Assembly (NCBI RefSeq): GCF_902726565.1 | Contig: NZ_CACVAF010000004.1 | Location: forward strand, 186,001-250,000 | Direction of reading: 5' to 3' | Origin: Yersinia vastinensis | GTDB taxonomy: Bacteria; Pseudomonadota; Gammaproteobacteria; Enterobacterales; Enterobacteriaceae | Length of the DNA stretch: 64,000 nt | Part shown: positions 55,533-63,337 of the stretch, in pieces | How positions within the stretch are numbered: the first letter of the stretch is position 1 | Layout: each line of letters begins with the position of its first letter | Translations under genes and position numbers: made by a program | Notes under the pieces: model-generated | The model's database searches: none | What the model was told of the DNA's origin: nothing | Seen by the model: only the letters and a program-made list of their open reading frames with translations

Positions 55533-56522
55533 GTGACAAAATCACAATTGATAACAGCAGCAACAGTGCAGTTCCAGCATCAGGCCAACAACAAGCAATA
55601 TAATCTGTTGGTTATTGAAAAATTTATCGAGCAGGCCGCGCTGCAAAACATCAAGATATTGGCTTTTCCAGAGATGTGCATTACTGGCTATTGGCACGTG
55701 CCAAAATTGACGGCAGCACAAGTCACCGCGCTGAGTGAGACTATTGAAAGTAGCCCATCCATAGCATTAGTCCGCGCATTAGCGATGAAACATCAAATGC
55801 TCATTGGCGTCGGCCTGATAGAGCAGTCAGATGATGGGCGACTTTACAATGCTTATGTCGCCTGCATGCCGGATGGATCTTTTCATACCCACCGCAAGCT
55901 CCATGCTTTCGAACATCCCGCGATCAGTAGTGGTGATACTTACACGGTTTTTGATACACCATGGGGCGTCAAGGTTGGGATACTTATTTGTTGGGATAAT
56001 AATCTGGTGGAAAATGTTCGCGCCACAACCTTACTGGGGGCGGACATATTATTAGCGCCGCACCAGACCGGCGGGACACATTCGCGTAGTCCATACGGTA
56101 TGAAACCCATTCCGCGTGATCTCTGGGATCAACGCATTGAAAGAAAAGAAGAAATGAGTGCTGCTATTCGTGGAGTCAATGGCAGAGAGTGGTTAATGCG
56201 CTGGCTACCTGCTCGAGCACATGATAATGGCCTATTTATTCTGTTCAGTAATGGGATAGGGGCAGATGATGATGAGGTCCGTACCGGAAATGCCATGATA
56301 CTGGATCCGTATGGTCGCATTATCAATGAGACCGGAGAAGCTGCGAACGTGCTGGTGAGCGCTGAGCTGGACCTTTCGTTAATCCCACTGAGTACCGGGC
56401 GTCGTTGGATCTATGGTCGCCGCCCAGAGTTGTACACTATTTTGACTGAGCGGCAAGGTTATGAGCGGGATGCCATTACTGCGCGTTTTTCTGATGAAGT
56501 GACCAATCTGAAAAACGTATAA
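55533..56522 (+). CDS. Carbon-nitrogen hydrolase (nitrilase superfamily)
   Basis: This 329-residue amidase or nitrilase has the full Glu-Lys-Cys triad: Glu in AFPEMCITG, Lys in HRKLHAFEHP and Cys in ILICWDNNLVENVR. A longer insert than usual (about residues 175-225, SPYGMKPIPRDLWDQRIERKEE) suggests a specific substrate. The start is a GTG with GGAGG five bases upstream. The divergent LysR gene probably regulates it. Substrate not predictable from sequence; an amide or carbamoyl compound is expected. Confidence 0.88.
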   Translation: MTKSQLITAATVQFQHQANNKQYNLLVIEKFIEQAALQNIKILAFPEMCITGYWHVPKLTAAQVTALSETIESSPSIALVRALAMKHQMLIGVGLIEQSDDGRLYNAYVACMPDGSFHTHRKLHAFEHPAISSGDTYTVFDTPWGVKVGILICWDNNLVENVRATTLLGADILLAPHQTGGTHSRSPYGMKPIPRDLWDQRIERKEEMSAAIRGVNGREWLMRWLPARAHDNGLFILFSNGIGADDDEVRTGNAMILDPYGRIINETGEAANVLVSAELDLSLIPLSTGRRWIYGRRPELYTILTERQGYERDAITARFSDEVTNLKNV

Positions 56523-56554
56523 ACAGAGATTGGGCAGGGGCGAACAGTTCCTGC

Positions 56555-56683
56555 CTAGCGGCGAACACCAGTGCCAATACTAATACTGGATATGCCACTT
56601 GAGCCGCCACTCACACCCACATGACCGGTATTTGCACAACCAATCAGCAGTAGTGCAATCATCATTATGATTAACTTTTTCAT
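56555..56683 (-). CDS. Small glycine/serine-rich lipoprotein
   Basis: A 42-residue lipoprotein: MKKLIIMMIALLLIGC is a full lipoprotein signal with LLIGC lipobox, so the mature chain is only 27 residues, ANTGHVGVSGGSSGISSISI followed by GTGVRR. AAGGAA lies 7 bases before the ATG. It stands alone between the nitrilase-like gene and the apbE remnant. I do not recognise a family; the signal, ribosome-binding site and composition make it credible. Confidence 0.7.
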   Translation of the reverse strand: MKKLIIMMIALLLIGCANTGHVGVSGGSSGISSISIGTGVRR

Positions 56684-56781
56684 TCACATTCCTTGGTTCG
56701 CAGGTGTGTTATTCGCGTGGAAGATGGGGCGAAAGCGTTCACACCTCTGATACTACCTGCATTAATTATATCAAATTATGA

Positions 56782-57821
56782 TTAATGTTGATCGGGAGCC
56801 AAAAAGGCGTTGAATTGTGGCGTCATTATCGCGCTGAAACCGGTGTCAGTTTTGCTCACCAGATACACAGCCAACCCTTTCTCTTGTGCCAGTTTCAGCG
56901 CTTTTTCTGGCCCCAACACCATCAGTCCGGTATCCCAACCATCGGCTTCCAACGCGGTTGTGGCAATCACCGTGGCAGATACCAGTTTATGGGTGATTGG
57001 CCGGCCTGTAGCGGGGTCTAAAACATGGGAATAACGTTGCCCGCTTTGCTCAAAGTAGTTTCGATAACTGCAGAGGTGCTGATGCTGTAGCCTTGCAGAT
57101 TGACCAGCGCTTGCACGGCATTTTCTTTATCTGTCGGTTTCTGAATCGCTACTCGCCATGGTCGTCCTTGGCCATTAACACCACGAGAGGAAACGGCCCC
57201 CCCCACCGAGACCAAATAGTTGGTAATTCCGTGTCGCATCATCAGATTAACCAATTGGTCAACACCGTAGCCTTCTCCCAGAGTCGATAAGTCGACATAT
57301 AAATCAGGGCGATCTTTTTGCAGCCATTCACCGCGATTATCGCTGATCAGTTTTAGATGCTGCAATCCCACTTGCTTAAGTGCGTTATCTATCTGATATT
57401 GAGTGGGTATTTTAGTTGGCTGTTTCTCTGGACCAAATCCCCATAAATTGACCAACGGACCAACAGTGATATTCATCGCACCATGAGTATCTTGGCCAAT
57501 GCGCAGCGCCTGCAAAATAATATCTGCCATACCACGTGGAATAGGTTGTGCTTCAGTGCCACGATATTGGTTAAAGCGGGAAAGCACGGAGGTATCGCGA
57601 TATGTCGAAATGTCATTATTGGCTTGCTCTAGCAGCGCATCGATTTCTTGTTGCAGCTGCTGTTGACTTTGGGGTATTTCGCCACTGATCTTAACGCTAT
57701 AGAAGGTCCCCATAGTTTTACCTTCAATATCCATTTGTGGCCGAGTGTCAACATCGTCACAAACGGTCATTAGGCCGAGAGCCAAACTCAATAATAAACC
57801 TTTGGTAAAAAGGTGGGCCAC
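56782..57821 (-). pseudogene. apbE: Frameshifted FAD:protein FMN transferase gene (ApbE family)
   Basis: Two consecutive minus-strand frames together make one complete ApbE-type flavin transferase. The first frame gives 267 residues from MAHLFTKGLLLSLALG to SISTSAVIETTLSKAGNVIPM and stops early. After a single-base loss near 57070 the correct reading SYRNYFEQSGQRYSHVLDPA continues through TGRPITHKLVSATVIATTALEADGWDTGLMVLG to a stop at 56782. The 1040-base span is one short of 347 codons. The signal ends in MTVC, an atypical lipobox. As written the product lacks its C-terminal magnesium/flavin site and should be inactive, unless the change is a sequencing error. Confidence 0.88.
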
Positions 57822-58011
57822 TGAGGAATCCTTGCAAGAAAATAGCGAAAGTGGGGATTATATGCTTTTCATCTAACAGCGGAATAGGTTGTCATTATTG
57901 TCATATACAGCGTAAATGTATAGTGACGCCGGACTGATTCAACCTGATTGGTGGCAGCATCTGTTTAATAATCAGATCAATACTTTCGCTCCATCAATCA
58001 AGAGAGTCCCT

Positions 58012-58770
58012 ATGCACTTTACTCAAGCCATTGCCAGACTTCCTGCTGACACCTGTGGCCGCGGCCAGACGACATCCACGTTGGGCGCACCTGATATTGC
58101 GGTAACAGGCAGCCAATTTTTGGCCTATGTGGATACGTTGCTCCGTCTCGGCTTGAAAGTGACTATTTTGCCTGCGGCGCCAGCCTTTCCCGATGCACAC
58201 TTTGTGGAAGATACCGCAGTCGTCATGCCAGAACTGGCAGTGATAACACACCCCGGTGCGCCAAGCCGTCAGGGGGAAGTGGATACCATTGAGCCATTGT
58301 TCACAGATCGCCCGGTGTTTCGCATGAGTACACGTGGTCACCTTGATGGTGGTGATGTGTTGTTGGTGGATAAACAGTTTTTCATCGGGTTAACGTCTCG
58401 TACTGATGAAGCAGGAATCAGCGAGTTTACGTCAGCAGTCGAGCGCTATGGCTATCGAGTGACCACCATTGAGGTCAGTGCGGGGCTGCATTTGAAATCT
58501 ATTGTGAACTACGTCGGTCGCAACACGCTATTACTGACCGAGGATTACCAACAGCATCCAGCCTTTACCCGCTTTAATACCCTTGTTATTCCCGAGGCAG
58601 AGTCTTATGCCGGGAATACCTTATGGATCAATGACACGCTGATTACACCGCGCGGTTATCCGATGACATTGGCACAAATTGAAACGCTAGGAATGCCCAT
58701 TGTGCAACTTGATACCAGCGAATTTAAAAAGATGGATGGCGGGTTAACCTGTCTCTCACTTCGTTTTTAA
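58012..58770 (+). CDS. Dimethylarginine dimethylaminohydrolase (DDAH)
   Basis: This 252-residue guanidino-modifying enzyme is expected to turn N-omega-methylated arginines into citrulline plus methylamines. Catalytic residues fit the pentein fold: His-160 in AGLHLKSIVNYVG, Cys-247 in GGLTCLSLRF and Asp-112 in GHLDGGDVLLVD, with FVEDTAVV near 64. The LDGGDVL and GLHLKS segments resemble mammalian DDAH rather than the Pseudomonas form with Glu. The ATG at 58012 follows GAGAG and gives the standard length; the frame is open 32 codons further upstream. It heads the ABC-transporter cluster. Confidence 0.88.
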   Translation: MHFTQAIARLPADTCGRGQTTSTLGAPDIAVTGSQFLAYVDTLLRLGLKVTILPAAPAFPDAHFVEDTAVVMPELAVITHPGAPSRQGEVDTIEPLFTDRPVFRMSTRGHLDGGDVLLVDKQFFIGLTSRTDEAGISEFTSAVERYGYRVTTIEVSAGLHLKSIVNYVGRNTLLLTEDYQQHPAFTRFNTLVIPEAESYAGNTLWINDTLITPRGYPMTLAQIETLGMPIVQLDTSEFKKMDGGLTCLSLRF

Positions 58771-58831
58771 CGGTTTTTCACCCCTCACTGTGGGTCATTT
58801 CCCGCATTTTGCCAATACCGGATCCTTAACT

Positions 58832-59605
58832 ATGAAAAAGACATTAGCTGCATTACTGACTGGCCTGATACTTTCCGCTCCTGTTGCGGCGCAGACTATT
58901 GATACCATCAGTTTTGGTGTCGATGGGGGATATCCACCTTTTGATGTGTTATCACCCAACGGGGAGATCACCGGTTTTGATATCGATATCGCAAATGCTT
59001 TGTGTGAAAATTTGCATGCCAAATGTGTTTTCGTCAAACAACCGTTTGAAAGCATGATTGCGGCCCTGAATGCGCGTAAATTTGATGCCATTATTGCGTC
59101 CCTCAGCATTACAGATGAGCGCAAAAAAGAAGTGGATTTCACTGACCGCTATTACCGTAGTGCAGCGCAGTTAGTCGCACGTAAAGGCAGCCCACTGTCG
59201 CCGGATGTTGCCGGCCTGAAAGGGAAAACAGTAGGGGTGCAAACAGGTTCTATCCATGAGACCTATGCCAAAAAGCACTGGGGTGGGCAGGGAGTGAAAA
59301 TCGTCTCTTATGCGAATCAGGATAATGTTTATTTAGACTTGATGTCTGGGCGCATCAATGCCTCACTGCAAGATAATATTCAAGCCGCCAGTAGCTTTAT
59401 TGATACGCCACGTGGACAGAAATTTGCCTTTGCCGGCCCTGTCATCCAAGACGAAACCATCTCTACTGATGTCGGCATTGCTGTTGGCAAAGATAATCCG
59501 GCATTGCGCGACGCACTCAATGGGGCAATTAAGGCTATTCGCGCCGATGGCACCTATGATGCTATACAGAAAAAGTATTTTAGTTTCGATATCTACGGTA
59601 GCTAA
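58832..59605 (+). CDS. Periplasmic binding protein of a polar amino-acid ABC transporter
   Basis: This 257-residue exported protein has a signal peptide (MKKTLAALLTGLILSAPVAA). It belongs to the HisJ/ArgT/ArtJ family: ISFGVDGGYPPFDVLSPNGEITGFDIDIANALC is the first lobe ligand loop, with the basic-amino-acid pattern FDAIIASLSITDERKKEVDFTDRYY and two cysteines near 48 and 55 for a disulfide. The start is the ATG before KKTLAALL; 14 more upstream codons are open but would spoil the signal. It lies 61 bases after DDAH, so the ligand is probably an arginine derivative. Confidence 0.9.
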   Translation: MKKTLAALLTGLILSAPVAAQTIDTISFGVDGGYPPFDVLSPNGEITGFDIDIANALCENLHAKCVFVKQPFESMIAALNARKFDAIIASLSITDERKKEVDFTDRYYRSAAQLVARKGSPLSPDVAGLKGKTVGVQTGSIHETYAKKHWGGQGVKIVSYANQDNVYLDLMSGRINASLQDNIQAASSFIDTPRGQKFAFAGPVIQDETISTDVGIAVGKDNPALRDALNGAIKAIRADGTYDAIQKKYFSFDIYGS

Positions 59606-59668
59606 TTTTTTCGCTGACCGGGGGCTTGTTTCCCTCGGTGGCCGTTTTACAGCATAGGGAGGCCGATA

Positions 59669-60361
59669 ATGGTAACAGACTATTTGCCGTTACTGGCACA
59701 AGGAGCGGGGCTATCGCTGTGCGTTATGCTGCTATCACTGGCAGTCGCGCTGGTGCTAGGGCTTATCAATGCGGTTATCAAACTGTTTGGCCCGCGTTGG
59801 TTGCGATGGATATCAACCGGGTACACCACATTGGTGCGCGGTATTCCTGAACTGGTGATTATGCTGTTGCTATTTTTTGGCGGCGAAATGCTGGTTAATG
59901 GGTTCCTTGGGTTATTAGGTTTGGGGCCAGTTCGGTTTAATACCTTTGTCTCTGGTGTGCTGGCGATTGGCATTGTGTTTGGTGCCTATTACACAGAAAC
60001 TTTTCGCGGGGCATTTCAGACTGTGGATCGTGGTCAGTTAGAAGCCGCGGTGGCCTACGGGATGCGGCCTGCTCAAGTATTTCGACGTATTATGCTGCCG
60101 CAAATGCTCAGTTTTGCCATCCCCGGGATTAACAATAACTGGCTGGGTTTGATGAAAGCCTCGGCATTGATCTCTATTCTTGGGCTAGAAGATATGGTGT
60201 GGCTGGCTGAACAGGCAGGGCGCGCGACCCAAAAACCGTTCTTGTTCTACTTTCTGGTGGCGATGATTTATATGGTCATTACCGCACTATCCAGTTGGGG
60301 TTTTAGCCTACTATCACGGCGCTATGCACTCTCGACCTCGACGGCGAGGGCGCGCGGATGA
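59669..60361 (+). CDS. Amino-acid ABC transporter permease, HisQ/ArtQ type
   Basis: This 230-residue inner-membrane permease has about five spans. The EAA loop that docks on the ATPase is EAAVAYGMRPAQVFRRIMLPQMLSFAIPGINNNWLG near 130-165, and TLVRGIPELVIMLLLFFGG lies earlier. GGGAGG precedes the ATG. Its last codons overlap the next permease start, so the two permeases are coupled. No ATPase gene follows in this cluster. Confidence 0.92.
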   Translation: MVTDYLPLLAQGAGLSLCVMLLSLAVALVLGLINAVIKLFGPRWLRWISTGYTTLVRGIPELVIMLLLFFGGEMLVNGFLGLLGLGPVRFNTFVSGVLAIGIVFGAYYTETFRGAFQTVDRGQLEAAVAYGMRPAQVFRRIMLPQMLSFAIPGINNNWLGLMKASALISILGLEDMVWLAEQAGRATQKPFLFYFLVAMIYMVITALSSWGFSLLSRRYALSTSTARARG

Positions 60362-61080
60362 ATCTGCAAACAGTGCTGGAAGCCGTGCCGACATTTCTCT
60401 ATAGCGACGGCTCTGATGTGACCGGGCTTGCCATGACGGCCAAACTGTTTTTACTGTCGGTGTTCCCCGGTTTATTATTGGCACTTTTCATGGCTATTGG
60501 GCAAGCATTTGGCCCACGGCCTCTCGCGTGGCTTATTCGCAGCATAACCTATTTCTTTCGCAGCACGCCGCTCTATCTGCAATTGATGCTGATTTACTAC
60601 GGCCTTTCGCAGTTTGATATTGTGCAGTTGGGGTGGCAGGATGACCAACCCTTCTGGTTGCTGTTCCGCGATGCCACCTTTTGCGCCGTGCTCGCCTTGG
60701 TGCTGAATACCAGTGCTTATGTTGCCGAACTATTGGCTGGCATGATGGTGACATTCCCGCGCCAGGAGTGGGTGGCTGGCGAAGCATTTGGTATGACGCA
60801 GTGGCAAATCATTCGCCGATTAGTCCTACCCGCAACCTTGCGCCGTGGTATTCCTGCGCTGAATAATGAAATGGTCTTTCTGCTGCATGCGACCTCCCTT
60901 GCCAGCACGGTCACACTGTTAGATATCACTGGCGTCGCTCGAGCTTTCTATGCTGCCACTTACTCGCCGTTTATTCCGTTTTTGATGGCCGCAGCACTTT
61001 ATTTGTTGTGTACTTTTATGCTGATTTTCTTGTTTTCATGTGCGGAACGGCGCTGGCTGGCATTTGCCCGTCACGACTAA
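60358..61080 (+). CDS. Amino-acid ABC transporter permease, HisM/ArtM type
   Basis: This 240-residue permease is the partner of the previous one. It carries YFFRSTPLYLQLMLIYYGL and the docking loop GEAFGMTQWQIIRRLVLPATLRRGIPALNNEMVFLLH. The ATG overlaps the preceding TGA. It is the last plus-strand gene of the transporter block; the convergent Lrp-type regulator comes next, not the expected HisP-like ATPase. Confidence 0.92.
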   Translation: MNLQTVLEAVPTFLYSDGSDVTGLAMTAKLFLLSVFPGLLLALFMAIGQAFGPRPLAWLIRSITYFFRSTPLYLQLMLIYYGLSQFDIVQLGWQDDQPFWLLFRDATFCAVLALVLNTSAYVAELLAGMMVTFPRQEWVAGEAFGMTQWQIIRRLVLPATLRRGIPALNNEMVFLLHATSLASTVTLLDITGVARAFYAATYSPFIPFLMAAALYLLCTFMLIFLFSCAERRWLAFARHD

Positions 61081-61099
61081 AGGTACGGGCAAGCCAAGT

Positions 61100-61555
61100 T
61101 TAGGCGCGTTTTATCGCTTGTAGCTCGGTGATGGTGACGATTTTATCGACGCGGAATTTCTTGCTGGTCAGCCAAGTATCAGCCAGTAGCCGGTAGTGTT
61201 CCATGTTGCGACAACCAATACGAACCAGAAAATCGAAGCTGCCGCCAACCAGCCAGCAGTCCAACACTTCAGGTGTTTTGCGCACTTCTTGCTCAAAGGC
61301 TGCCTGAGAGTGACCGTGGTCGGCCAAGGCTATTTGCGCTTGAATAACAAAGGCGTGTTCAGGTTCTGGCAGTTCAATAATGGCACTGTAACCGCGAATA
61401 ATACCGGCGCGCTCCAATAATCGAACTCGCTCCAGGCAGGGGCGTGCAGTCAGATTGACCTGTTCAGACAGCTTCTGATAAGAGATACGGCCATCCTGGC
61501 TCAGGATTTCAAGGATTTTTTTGTCAATTCGGTCAAGCCGGGCTTTCTTTTCCAC
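61100..61555 (-). CDS. Lrp/AsnC-family regulator
   Basis: This 151-residue regulator has an N-terminal helix-turn-helix (LDRIDKKILEILSQDGRISYQKLSEQVNLTARPCLERVRLLERAG) and a C-terminal RAM/AsnC ligand domain. The GTG at 61555 is chosen since the protein then begins like its relatives; an in-frame TTG at 61570 would start on top of the divergent deacylase ATG. Placed between the transporter and the deacylase, it probably controls both in response to an amino acid, as DoeX does in ectoine loci. Confidence 0.88.
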   Translation of the reverse strand: MEKKARLDRIDKKILEILSQDGRISYQKLSEQVNLTARPCLERVRLLERAGIIRGYSAIIELPEPEHAFVIQAQIALADHGHSQAAFEQEVRKTPEVLDCWLVGGSFDFLVRIGCRNMEHYRLLADTWLTSKKFRVDKIVTITELQAIKRA

Positions 61556-61569
61556 AGATAGGACGTCCA

Positions 61570-62682
61570 ATGAAAATCAATCATTATAAGTTACCTGAAC
61601 ATGCCCTAAGTGGGCAGCGTCAATTAACCAGTTTTCATTTTGGCCAGCCCGGGGTGGGGGAAAAAATTTACCTACAGGCTGGTCTGCATGCCGATGAACT
61701 TCCCGGAATGCTGGTATTACATTATCTTAAAAGATTACTAAGCCAGGCGGAACGGCGAGCAGAAATTCAGAGCGAAATAATTATTGTACCCATCGCTAAC
61801 CCGGTAGGGATGGCGCAAGTGCTGCTTAACAGCGGAATCGGCCGTTTTGATTTGGTCAGTGGGCGTAATTTTAATCGTGATTTTCCCGATTTAGCCAAGT
61901 TGACTCAACCGAGGTTGGGGCAATATACCGTCAGCCAAACCCCCTCTCAAAGGCTGCAACAAATACGTGGCGCGATGCTCGAGATACTACACGATTTACC
62001 TGCAATCAGTGAAGTTGATGCATTGCGCCAACATTTGCTGATGTTAGCCTGTGATGCTGATTTGGTGCTGGATCTGCATTGTGATGATAGCGCCATTCTA
62101 CATTTATATGCTGATCCCGCTTGGCGTGAGCCAGTCGAGACACTCGCCCGGTTTTTGCATATCGACACTGTGCTGTTATCACAAGACAGTGGCGGCGGCT
62201 CTTTTGATGAAGCTTGTGGTTTGCCGTGGCATCGTTTGACAGCACAATATCCAGACCTCGCACCAGCTTGTATGGCGGTGACGGTAGAATTGCGCGGGCA
62301 GCAAGATGTCAGCCATGCACTGGCCAGTGCAGATGCTGAACGTATTTATCACTATTTGCAGTATCGCGGGGCCATTGCCGCCGATAAGCCGGATATCCCG
62401 CAGCGCGATGTCGTTATGTTGCCGTTTTCCGCAGGCGAAATTGTCACTGCTCCAGCCAGTGGCCTGTTGCTGTTATTACGCCAGCCCGGTGAATGGGTAG
62501 AAAAAGAAGATGTGGTGGCTGAAATCATTGACCCGATCACGGATACTGTCAAAGCCGTGCGAGCGAAGGCAGGGGGGATAATCTATGCCAGCCGGCGTGC
62601 ACCTTTTGTCACGTTGGGGGCGGAAGTGATGAAGATTGCCGGGAAAACTCCCTTTGTAGGCGGTGGGGAGTTAGCATCTTGA
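61570..62682 (+). CDS. AstE/AspA-type deacylase (succinylglutamate desuccinylase/aspartoacylase family)
   Basis: This 370-residue zinc enzyme of the M14-like aspartoacylase group has ligands in LQAGLHADELPGMLVLHYL (His and Glu) and VLDLHCDDSAILHLY (His). VTVELRGQQD carries the general-base glutamate. A beta-rich C-terminal domain follows (EIVTAPASGLLLLLRQPGEWVEK). DoeB, which deacetylates N-acetyl-diaminobutyrate in ectoine breakdown, belongs to the same family and also pairs with an Lrp regulator. Here an N-acylated arginine or related amino acid is a plausible substrate. AGGACG precedes the ATG. Confidence 0.82.
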   Translation: MKINHYKLPEHALSGQRQLTSFHFGQPGVGEKIYLQAGLHADELPGMLVLHYLKRLLSQAERRAEIQSEIIIVPIANPVGMAQVLLNSGIGRFDLVSGRNFNRDFPDLAKLTQPRLGQYTVSQTPSQRLQQIRGAMLEILHDLPAISEVDALRQHLLMLACDADLVLDLHCDDSAILHLYADPAWREPVETLARFLHIDTVLLSQDSGGGSFDEACGLPWHRLTAQYPDLAPACMAVTVELRGQQDVSHALASADAERIYHYLQYRGAIAADKPDIPQRDVVMLPFSAGEIVTAPASGLLLLLRQPGEWVEKEDVVAEIIDPITDTVKAVRAKAGGIIYASRRAPFVTLGAEVMKIAGKTPFVGGGELAS

Positions 62683-62714
62683 GCTTGCAGGCTCAATTCA
62701 CCGTGCTTTCTGTG

Positions 62715-62755
62715 TTGTATTTTTTCTTGGGCTAGCTATAATTTAGCCGGCTAAA
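62715..62755 (+). promoter_or_regulatory. Promoter and palindromic operator of the MarR-type gene
   Basis: TTGTAT and TATAAT are spaced 16 bases apart (62715-62742). The perfect palindrome TTTAGCCGGCTAAA (62742-62755) starts at the last base of the -10 box and ends 18 bases before the ATG. Such placement predicts repression by a MarR dimer, probably the product of this gene. Confidence 0.65.
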
Positions 62756-62773
62756 TAAAATGATGCAAATACG

Positions 62774-63277
62774 ATGAATTATAAAGCAAGGGATCTTCCC
62801 ACCCGTGAAGTTCTGGCCCGTGTTCAGCGCCAAGAGAACCTTGGCAGCGACGTTTCGGGTGTGGACTTAGTTCTCAATCTCATTACTACCGCAGATTTAA
62901 TTCGATCAAATATTTATGATCGCCTAGCCCAAGACTATGACATCTCAGAAGGTAAATTCATTCTATTAATGTCGCTCTACGGTGAAGGTGAAACCGCAGC
63001 CAGCGAGTTGGCGTCTAGAATTGGAGTCGCGCCTGCAACGGTTTCCGTGATGGTCAAACGCATGCTTACCGCGCCTGAACCTTTGATTACCATGACCAGA
63101 ACACTGGCAGATGGCCGCTCCCGCTTAATTGCGTTAAGTCCCGCAGGCCGTCGACTCATTAAAGAAGCGTTACCGGGTCACTTTAATGCCATTCACTCTT
63201 TTGCCGAGGTCCTTGATGACCAAGAACGCGAAACTCTGATTTCAATGTTACAAAAATTACTGCGAAAAAAACCATAA
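62774..63277 (+). CDS. MarR-family regulator of an efflux operon
   Basis: This 167-residue winged-helix regulator has a dimerising N-terminus and the DNA-binding segment ETAASELASRIGVAPATVSVMVKRML, with the wing containing TRTLADGRSRLIALSPAGRRL. Its own promoter carries a perfect palindrome and a near copy lies before the next gene, a HlyD-type efflux subunit. An EmrR-like repressor of a multidrug efflux operon is the likely role. No clear ribosome-binding site precedes the ATG. Confidence 0.88.
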   Translation: MNYKARDLPTREVLARVQRQENLGSDVSGVDLVLNLITTADLIRSNIYDRLAQDYDISEGKFILLMSLYGEGETAASELASRIGVAPATVSVMVKRMLTAPEPLITMTRTLADGRSRLIALSPAGRRLIKEALPGHFNAIHSFAEVLDDQERETLISMLQKLLRKKP

Positions 63278-63320
63278 ATATTCGTGGCTTACCTACCATG
63301 GCCTTTTTTTAATCATATAC

Positions 63321-63332
63321 TTAGTCGGCTAA
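63321..63332 (+). promoter_or_regulatory. Second MarR-type operator, before the HlyD-like gene
   Basis: TTAGTCGGCTAA repeats the core of the palindrome at 62742-62755 with one change. The flanking AAATAAA and TTGA/ATGA are shared too. It sits just before the proposed start of the efflux gene. Confidence 0.55.
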
Positions 63333-63337
63333 ATAAA

